A program made the translations under genes and the position numbers. From the NCBI GenBank assembly GCA_026122225.1, contig JANEZZ010002680.1, positions 1 through 64,000 on the forward strand: DNA of 64,000 bases, written 5' to 3'. The first letter of the stretch is position 1; each line of letters begins with the position of its first letter. This DNA is from Heloderma charlesbogerti. Its lineage: Eukaryota > Chordata > Lepidosauria > Squamata > Helodermatidae. Below, one piece after another: positions 56,976-64,000 of this stretch. The notes below the pieces were generated by a model. The model had not been told where the DNA came from. It searched no databases and saw only the letters and a program-made list of their open reading frames with translations.

Positions 56976-58424
56976 CAGATCAGAAGGAATTATTGGAATT
57001 CTAGGGACGAATACAATTTCACCCCACTGAGCTGACAGGGATAGCAGTTAATGAGATCACAAAAGTTAGGTTAAGCTATTAGAAACATTACTTATTATTC
57101 TTTATCAGATGGCTACTTGTTCTGGATGTGGTTTGATACAGTGAAGCCTTCAAGCAGTTATGCAGCTGCCAGAGTTGGACACATTATGACTGCCCAGGCC
57201 CCTAGGCACAGCTCCTGCTATGGTTCCCCCCATAGCCCCTTGAGGGAGGGTATGTCCACTTCATTCCTCCAAGGGGGGGGGGCTGCCCAGCGAAGAGGGG
57301 AGGGGGCAGCCATATAACTCTTTCCCTCAGGCTACTTTCTCCTGGCTTCAAAAGGTCTGAGCTGCAGCCTGCAAAACTATGTCCTGGTTGAGAAAGTCTG
57401 CCACATAGTGCCTGAATATGGTACTGCAGGCTTCAACCTCACAGAGACATTTAAATTAATTAAAAGTAATGTGTTTTAAGAAACAAATAACCCTGCATAT
57501 GCCCTGGTTCAGAGATTGTCTCAAACTATATTGTCAGTATGTTGGCAAGCAGTGATTACCTGTCTTCTGTGTGTACAGTCAGATTTCTCTTAAAACCAGA
57601 TACCATCTAGAGCCAACTTAATACTTCACCCTTGATATGGGTAATACAGAATTCTATTTCTTAAGGAACACTATCTCAGACAAGATTTGTCTTTTTCTAC
57701 AAAGTATTAGCAAAACTGTACTAAATACAAGAACTTATGCATGCATAAACTGAAACACATGAAACATCTAACATCATTCTAAACAAGTACATTGTTTACT
57801 ACATTTGCCAGTTCTCAATGATAATCAATATCAAGCTTAAGAGGCTGATTCTACAGGCAACATGTTAGGGGTAGCTGATCCAAAAGGACAGTGACCACTG
57901 TTGTGTGGTCTGACCGTCTGAATCTCCTTTATATTCTTTTTGGATGCTATAAAATATGTTCAAGCTACAATTGTTATGTTTCTTATTGAAGAATTACAAA
58001 GATAACTTTTCTACTTTAAATCTTTATACATCTAAATTAGATTACTGAATGTTGAAGCTTCTTATCGAGATTAACGAGCATAACAACATACTGTACTTAC
58101 CCAGACATTTTAGCTGTCTTTGACAGGTATGTTAGATATGTTTTTGACACAAACATATTTCTTTGATATCATGCTGTCTTGTAAGCTCGTTATCTTATAC
58201 ATATTTCATTAGATTTACAATCTGGGATGAGGCTAGTGGTCAGTTATCTGATGGTTTATCTGGCCTCATTAGGTAACTACTTGTTTTGTAGTTCCCTGTT
58301 AAGTGAAAGTCATAACCCTAAACTTAACATTGGCACCTCCTTATATGGATTCTTTTCTAATCAGAAAAGGGTGCTAATAATCTATCTCTAATGGCCTGGT
58401 ACTACTGCCTCTTCTATATGCTTA
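56976..58424. other. No gene seen
   Basis: AT-rich sequence with short domain-free open frames. No repeat family assigned. Confidence 0.4.
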
Positions 58425-58870
58425 CTAATTTTATATTTAATAATGCCTTCAACCAATTTACCTGGAACAGACATTAAGCTAACCAGCCTGTAATTTCTTG
58501 GATCCCCCCAGATCCCTTTTTAAAAATTGGTGTTACGTTGGGCACCTTCCAGACCTCTGGTATAGAGGCTGATCTTAGGAACATGTTATATGCTTTGATT
58601 AGAAGATCAGCAATTTCATATTTGAGTTCTTTGAGAACTCTAGGATGGTGATTTATTTGCTTTCAGTTTCTCAATAAGGTTGAGAACTTCATTTTTTGTC
58701 ACAACTATTACCTCAGTTCCTCAGACTCCCTTCCAGAAAACATCAGTTCAGGCACAGGTATCTGTCCTATATCTTCTGCAATGAAGACGGATAAAACAAA
58801 TTCATTCAGCTTCTCTGCAATCTCCTTGTCCTCCTTGAGTACTCCTTTAACTCCATTGTCATCCAATGGA
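58425..58870 (-). mobile_element. CR1/L3-like LINE reverse-transcriptase fragment, antisense
   Basis: Read in reverse, short frames give VLKELKYEIADLL (near 58640-58600), PEVWKVPNVTPIFKKGS (near 58565-58510) and LKEDKEIAEKLNEFVLSVF (near 58840-58780). These follow the linker and first reverse-transcriptase motif of CR1-clade ORF2. Old, broken and adjoining the Tc1 fossil. Confidence 0.65.
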
Positions 58871-58925
58871 TCACCACACATATGGATTGTATGGATCACC
58901 ATATGGTTGTGTGGGGATGCCATGA

Positions 58926-60157
58926 TCAAAAGATATCTCGGGGGATGTCAGAAAAGCAGTTATTACAGCTCATCAGTCTAGAAAGGGTTACAAAACCATT
59001 TCTAAGGATTTGGAGCCCCACCAATCCACTGTCAGACAGATAGTCTATAAATTGAGAAGGTTCAAGACCACAGTCACTCTACCCAGGAGTAGTTGTCCTA
59101 CCAAAATCTCTCCAAGAACAAACCGGTGCATCATCCGAGAAGTCAAAAATAACCTTAGAGTAACATCCAAGGATTTGCAGGCCACTCTTGCCTTGGCAAA
59201 TGTGAGTGTTCATGACTCAATAATCAGAAAAAGACTGGACAAGAATGGGGTTCATGGGAGGATAGCCAGGAGGAAACCACTGCTCTCTAAAAAGAACATT
59301 GCTGCCCATCTGAAGATTGCTAAAGATCACACAGATGATCCCCAAGACTTCTGGAACAATGTTCTCTGGACAGACGAGTCAAAGGTAGAATTTTTGGCCT
59401 CAGTGAGAAACGTTATGCTTGGCGAAAAAAAAACACTGAATTTGAACAAAGAACTTCATTCCAACTGTCAAGCATGGTGGTGTAACTGTGATGGTTTGGG
59501 CCTGCTTTGATGCCTCTGGACCTGGATGGCTTGCCATCATTAACACAACCATGAATTCTGCAGTGTATCAGAAGATTCTAGAGGAGAATGTCAGGCTATC
59601 TGTCTGTGAACTGAAGCTGAACCAAAAGCGGGTCATGCAACAAGACAATTAAACTAAACATACAAGCAGATCTACAAAAGAATGGCTGCAGAAGAAGAAA
59701 TTTCGTGTTTTAGAATGGCCTTGTCAAAGTCCAGACCTAAACCCCATCAAAACGTTGTGGTAGGAATACCTGAAGCGAGCTGTTCATGCAAAGAAGCCTT
59801 CAAATGCCACTGAGTTGAAGCAGTTCTGTAAGGACAAATGAGACAAAATTGCTCAAAACCGATGTGAGAGGCTGACCAACAGTTGCAAGAAATGCTTACT
59901 TGAAGTCATTGCTGTTCAAGGGGGTGCCACCAGGTACCAAAACTAAAGGTTCACATACTTTTTCACACATGGATATTGAATGCTGGATCAGTTGTGGATA
60001 AATGTTGAAAAAGCATCTTGTTTGTGTGTCATTTGTTTAATCAGGTTATCTATTATTCTTTGTCTAGGATTATGGGGTTAGATTATGATCTAATAACATT
60101 TTAGGTTGGAAATATGTGACAATCTTAAGGGTTTACAAACTTTTTCTCACCACTGTA
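58926..60157 (+). pseudogene. Tc1/mariner transposase fossil, left end missing
   Basis: From 58926 the frame reads DVRKAVITAHQSRKGYKTIS then EPHQSTVRQIVYK, the paired-type helix-turn-helix of Tc1 transposases. It continues RRKPLLSKKNIAAHLKIAKD and WTDESK with the first catalytic Asp. A frameshift near 59395 and several stops follow. [19 protein letters not shown] and the last part AVQGGATRYQN are still readable to about 59944. The right end GGGTTTACAAACTTTTTCTC-ACCACTGTA (to 60157) is a Tc1 inverted terminal repeat abutting TA. No left terminal repeat is present. Confidence 0.88.
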
Positions 60158-60233
60158 TATGGTAGATGATAGCAGAAATAATGGACCATATTCATATCTG
60201 TAGGTCTGGAAAACAACTTCACAGCCAATTATC

Positions 60234-60275
<42 letters not shown>

Positions 60276-61090
60276 AACATAGTGTCCAAAAAAAGAATTT
60301 GAGATGTACTAGGTTGACTAGTAAATTTCATATTTGGATGTAATTCATTAATCCATGAAACAAAGTCTGAGAAAAAAAGGTGCCACTCTAAAGATCAGAA
60401 AAACATCATCAAATGTATTGCCAATTTGCCATCCCTTGAATTTGAAGATAAAAGTAATTTTTAAACGTAAAGTAATTCTTCTCTAAAACAATATCAAGAA
60501 GGGTCAATAATACATTAGTGGGAAGTGACAACACTTCACGTGTCCTCAAAAATATTAGCAACTTCTTGAGCCTCCTCATGAGTTATACTGGTATACTACT
60601 CACATCCATATCCACTTTATACCTGAGGCAAATTGGAACTTTGGATGGGGGATTCTCACTAGGAACATAGATCAGGGAGAATGTTTTTTTTAAAAATCCT
60701 CTCCATGAGGGCTGCGGTCTCATTCTAGATTGAAAGCTTCCACAGCCATTATTTCAAATACACGCATAAACGTGAAGACGTATTTAATGTAACATGTAGT
60801 TGGTTTAAAGAGAGCAGCCCGTTTTATACATGTTGATAACCTACTGTATACACAGTGTCCTGGTTTTCAAATCAGTGGAAAACAGGTTATTGCATAGTGA
60901 AAAGCATACAACATACAAAGAGTACTGCTTGGGCTATGAATTTTGATAATGGGGATATTACTATAGTTGTATACTTTTACTTGTGAATTGTTGCAAAATG
61001 AGTCCAAATATTGCCTCTACATTGTAGATGGGGGTGAGAGCTGAGGCAAATGCTCTTGGGAGAGTTTGTGGCCCAGATTAGCTTTAAACC
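60158..61090. other. No gene seen; one microsatellite
   Basis: AT-rich intergenic DNA with a (TCTA)n run at 60234-60275. Nothing else recognised. Confidence 0.4.
60234..60275. repeat. (TCTA)n microsatellite
   Basis: About ten uninterrupted TCTA units, likely polymorphic. Confidence 0.9.
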
Positions 61091-61442
61091 AGCGGCCGTT
61101 CAGAGGTCAAATCAAAGGAGGTCAAATCAGTCCATCCTAAAGGAAATCAACCCTGACTGCTCATTGGAAGGACAGATACTGAAGCTGAAGCTCCAATATT
61201 TTGGCCACCTAATGCGAAGAGAAAACTCCCTGGAAAAGACCCTGATGCTGGGAAAGACTGAAGGCAAAAGGAGAAGGGGACGGCAGAGGATGAGATGGCT
61301 AGATAGCATCACCGATGCAATGAATATGAACTTGAGCACGCTCCGGGAGAGAGCGCAGGACAGGAAGGCCTGGCGTGCTATGGTCCATGGGGTCACGAAG
61401 AGTCGGACACGACTGAACAACAACAACAACAGCGGCCGTTCA
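61091..61442 (+). mobile_element. 5'-truncated BovB LINE (328 bp) upstream of RWDD1
   Basis: The element proper is 61103-61430, with a perfect 12-bp target duplication AGCGGCCGTTCA (61091-61102 and 61431-61442). It is nearly identical to the 3' end of the intact copy (40680-40998), including the (AAC)n tail, so it is probably young. It lies about 700 bp upstream of the RWDD1 start codon. Confidence 0.95.
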
Positions 61443-61527
61443 CACGTCACGCCTGCTCACTCACTGCACCGACCTAGCTCTCGTATTTACATTTATGCTT
61501 TTAAGGCTTCAAACCTAAGCCTACTTA

Positions 61528-61634
61528 GGGCGCAATCCTATGCATGTTTAGACAGAAAAAAAATCCTACAACTCCCAGCATTTCCCAGCCATTGTAAGTC
61601 TTTTTTCCGTCTAAACATGCATAGGATTGCGCCC
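61528..61634. mobile_element. 107-bp hairpin MITE
   Basis: The ends GGGCGCAATCCTATGCATGT and ACATGCATAGGATTGCGCCC are perfect inverted repeats. They continue as TTAGAC(A)GAAAAAA and its near-complement, leaving a short loop with ACTCCCAGCATTTCCCAGCC. TTA and TAA flank it. Sibling at 29684-29823. Confidence 0.8.
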
Positions 61635-61679
61635 TAAATATCCTGGAACTTTTACCCCTGATAGACTAGTTTTCTACAG

Positions 61680-62300
61680 GCGGGGGGACGAACCTAAAGA
61701 ACAAAGACAAGCCACTAAAACAGGCTCAGCGGCTGCTGCAGAAAAGAAGCAGCAGCGCGCACGCCCACCCTAGAAAGCGACTCTCGAAAATGACTCCGGA
61801 GCCGTGAGAATCCCCTCCGCGCCCCGCGTCCAGCCCCGCCACAGTGCCGAAGCTCAGCGCTGCGCAACCAGAGCTACGCGAGGCAGAAGGGACTCAAGGT
61901 GCTCGCTTCCGACGTCTTCGGGCAGTCGCGATCAATCAACGCGAGAACAACGGATTCCCTTTCAAGGCCGGGGAGTTGCGACTGTGCGAGCGGCAAAAGG
62001 AGGCCAAGGCGGCGGCGCAGCGCATTGCGCGTGCGCGAAGTGGCCTGGGCTATGTCCTCCCCCCCCTCCCTTCTGCTTCTTGGGTTCTCCGGGTTCCCTC
62101 TGCTGGCGGAGGCAATTGGGAGATCTGAGCATTCCATGGCCGGCAACGGGGGACCATGACTGATTACGGGGAGGAGCAGCGCAACGAGCTCGAGGCCCTG
62201 GAGTCCATTTACCCGGACTCCTTTACAGGTATCTGGCTGGCTGGCGCGTGGAACTCCGCATGGGCTTGCAGGGCGGCGGCAGCTGTTGCTGCAACTTTCC
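61680..62300 (+). promoter_or_regulatory. RWDD1: CpG-rich promoter region and 5' leader of RWDD1
   Basis: CpG density rises sharply here compared with the rest of the window (GCGCGCACGCCC, CCGCGCCCCGCGTCC, GCGCGTGCGCGAAG). It spans the start codon at 62156, as for a housekeeping-type promoter. GCGCGTGCGC near 62028 resembles an NRF1-type site. No TATA box is evident. The long open frames over it in several registers are due to base composition. Confidence 0.65.
62156..62228 (+). CDS. RWDD1: RWDD1 coding exon 1 (partial gene)
   Basis: The exon encodes MTDYGEEQRNELEALESIYP then DSFT and ends on a split codon before GTATCT at 62229. This is the start of the RWD-domain-containing protein 1, a conserved cytosolic protein (DRG2-binding, DFRP2-like). 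The RWD fold begins with this NELEALESIYPD helix. The N-terminus agrees with my memory of the mammalian protein, so the start codon is secure. The next exon was not found up to 64000, so the gene continues beyond the window. Its position downstream of the SULT3A gene, same strand, matches known vertebrate gene order. Confidence 0.93.
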
Positions 62301-63656
62301 AACATGTGGCACAACTGAGGACGATTATTTCTTCTCCTTCCCCCTCCTCCCGATTGCATTCCTTCTGCCTGGTCTTCCTAAGCCTCGATCAGTGAAACGC
62401 GGCTTCCCAGCACGCCCCTCCCTTGCATTTTCAGCCCCTTCTGAACTCCGAGCTTTCAAAGCGACACAGACCCCCATCTTCTTTCCTGGGCTTCGCATGA
62501 TCTGACTGCGAGTTAAGGGAAGAAGCTGTTTGAAAACAGCCGTTGCCTTGTTTTCTTTCTTTGGGATGGGGTTGGGGTGGGAATTGTCCCCAGCCACTCC
62601 TCGCTAAGGGCGGAGGTTTCTTTCCCTGCCGATTTGCAGGCCTGTGAACCGTAGACTGCGCAAACCGAACCATGTACGCCGAAGTCGTCTCAGTAAAAGT
62701 TATTCCTGATCGGCACCTCATTCAGTCCTTGTACCCAGAGATGACCTGTCGCACCCTCTAATGCTGTGAATGTAAAAGCTATGGATTTATTCATACATAC
62801 GTTCGTAATGCGGTCTTTTGGCCCTAAAAAAAAGGACCCTAAGGTGGTTTACAAGCATTTAACATCTCACAGTGAAGCACCAAAGAGCATTAAAACAAGG
62901 CAAAAGAGAACATTATTATGTGGACACAAATTCTCGCTATGGTTAAATAAATTGAAATAGTAATAACTAATACTAAAATCATTCATGCCCTGGAATGTGT
63001 TTGGTGTGGTGCTGGAGCTGCTTTGTGTAGTGACCAAAGGCATGGCATCTTCGTATATAAAGCATGTGTTCTCATTCTCCAGCCACACAATTCTGGGATT
63101 GGGTCAGCCCAGCTCATTGGCTTGATGGCTGTCTTCAGTTTCCTATGCTAGAATAAGCCCCTATGACAGATGGTTATGGTCTGTGATACTGGATCGCTTT
63201 AGGTTATTAATGGCCAACTTGAGAGTTTGTAGCCCTCCCAGACTATCATGAGGGCCATGATATGAAATTGGGCCTTCACTCCTGCCTCCCTCTTTCTCTG
63301 ATGCTGTGCTACTCCCAACTCCCTGGGTAAGATAAAGATGTAAAAAAAAAAAAGAGTAACAATTTGTGACACTCTTGCCAAAAAGGTTGGCATCCACTGC
63401 TGTGAGTTTCCATTGCCCCAAATGAAAACTGCCTCAGATCACCTTTTTCAGCATTGTATGAGGCACATTCTTTAGTTCTGTATGTGTTCACTGTAGCCCC
63501 AGGTAAGTGAGATAGAATATGGCCTATTTAAATAAAATGCCCTATTGTAGAACATAATGGTATCTGAGCATAATGGTAGGTAATGGATATCCCTTATATT
63601 AATGCCACTCTCCTCTCAAAACTGAGTAACAACAGCACAGCATCTGTATAGTGTAG
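62229..63656 (+). other. RWDD1 intron 1 (start)
   Basis: Begins GTATCTGG. An L2-like 3' end in antisense lies at about 62790-62960 (CCCTAAGGTGGTTTACAAGC and an A-rich part). No second exon with an RWD continuation was seen. Confidence 0.55.
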
Positions 63657-63790
63657 CCACCCCCAACTTGGTTCTCCCCACATGTTTTGGCCCAACTCCC
63701 ATTAGCCCCTGCCAGTATGGCCAATTACCAGGAATGCTGGACGTTGTCGCCCAAAACATCGGGAGGGTGCTAGGCTGGTGGAAGGCTAGT
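63657..63790. repeat. Foldback MITE-like repeat
   Basis: CCCCAACTTGGTTCTCCCCA and ATGTTTTGGCCCAACTCCCA face GTCGCCCAAAACATCGGGAG. Same family as 27886-28022. Confidence 0.6.
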
Positions 63791-63896
63791 GTGGTGCTTT
63801 TGAGTGTCAAAGTGCCTCATGTGTATAGTCATGCTCTAACTCATGCCAAAACCTGTATGTTTGTTGAGTGGTGTTACCTCCATATTTCAGATTAGG

Positions 63897-64000
63897 GCAG
63901 CCTTCCACAACTTGGTCCAGATGTGTTGGACTGCAGCTCCCATAACTCCCAACCAGCATGGCCATTGGCTGGAAATTACAGGAGATGCAGTCCAACAACT
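63897..64000. repeat. Foldback MITE-like repeat, cut by the window edge
   Basis: GCAGCCTTCCACAACTTGGT, TGTTGGACTGCAGCTCCCAT and AACCAGCATGGCCATTGGCT, then GATGCAGTCCAACAACT at the edge, where the hairpin returns. Confidence 0.65.

Noticed and set aside
61804..62359. Several open frames across the CpG-rich region
   Set aside because: GC-rich composition suppresses stop codons. Only the RWDD1 frame matches a known protein.

Overview
This window looks like a squamate reptile (lizard or snake) nuclear chromosome. The evidence is the repeat mix: BovB/RTE LINEs, including one full-length copy with an intact 1047-codon reading frame, CR1 and L2 LINEs, a DIRS-like retrotransposon, a TG...CA LTR element, an L1-like LINE, Tc1 and hAT-like DNA transposons. 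There are no bacterial operons or Shine-Dalgarno starts, and the host exons have GT/AG splice sites. The species cannot be named from sequence alone.

Only two host genes are visible, both on the + strand. A SULT3A-type (amine) cytosolic sulfotransferase gene occupies about 25.5-49.2 kb. All six coding exons can be placed, with lengths of 142, 209 (after subtracting an insertion), 127, 95, 181 and 125 nt, correct phase throughout and consensus splice sites. Its exon 2 is split by a 385-bp antisense L2 LINE 3' end that adds an early stop, so the copy is probably a recent pseudogene or an insertion allele. The second gene is RWDD1: its first coding exon (62156-62228) lies in a CpG-rich promoter region near the right edge and the gene continues past the window. 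From memory, SULT3A genes lie near RWDD1 in mouse, which agrees with the assignment.

Layout: 1-13.4 kb is a transposon nest. An old LTR retrotransposon (2381-12467) holds a nearly complete CR1 (5251-10806), which itself holds a palindrome-rich hAT-like element (6414-7257). Related hAT-like elements sit at 777-1824 and 12613-13359. 13.4-25.1 kb is gene-free and carries L2, BovB and unclassified repeats. 25.1-49.8 kb is the SULT3A gene. Its third intron carries an old antisense RTE copy (33770-41043) broken three times: by a solo LTR, by a hAT-like palindromic element and by the full-length BovB (37779-40998). 45.6-48.2 kb in the last intron is an eroded L1-like LINE with a TTA-flanked MITE. 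49.8-57.0 kb is an antisense DIRS-like element with inverted termini and an internal complementary region, invaded by other repeats. 57-61.6 kb has a CR1/L3-like fragment, a Tc1 fossil and a short BovB. 61.6-64 kb is the RWDD1 promoter, exon 1 and intron 1.

The most unusual feature is a family of five insertions with TAGGGATG-type ends and 8-bp target duplications. Their interiors consist of arrays of roughly 35-40-bp palindromes sharing the core GATAGGCTACGT, and in two copies these are nested inside inverted repeats of about 380-440 bp.
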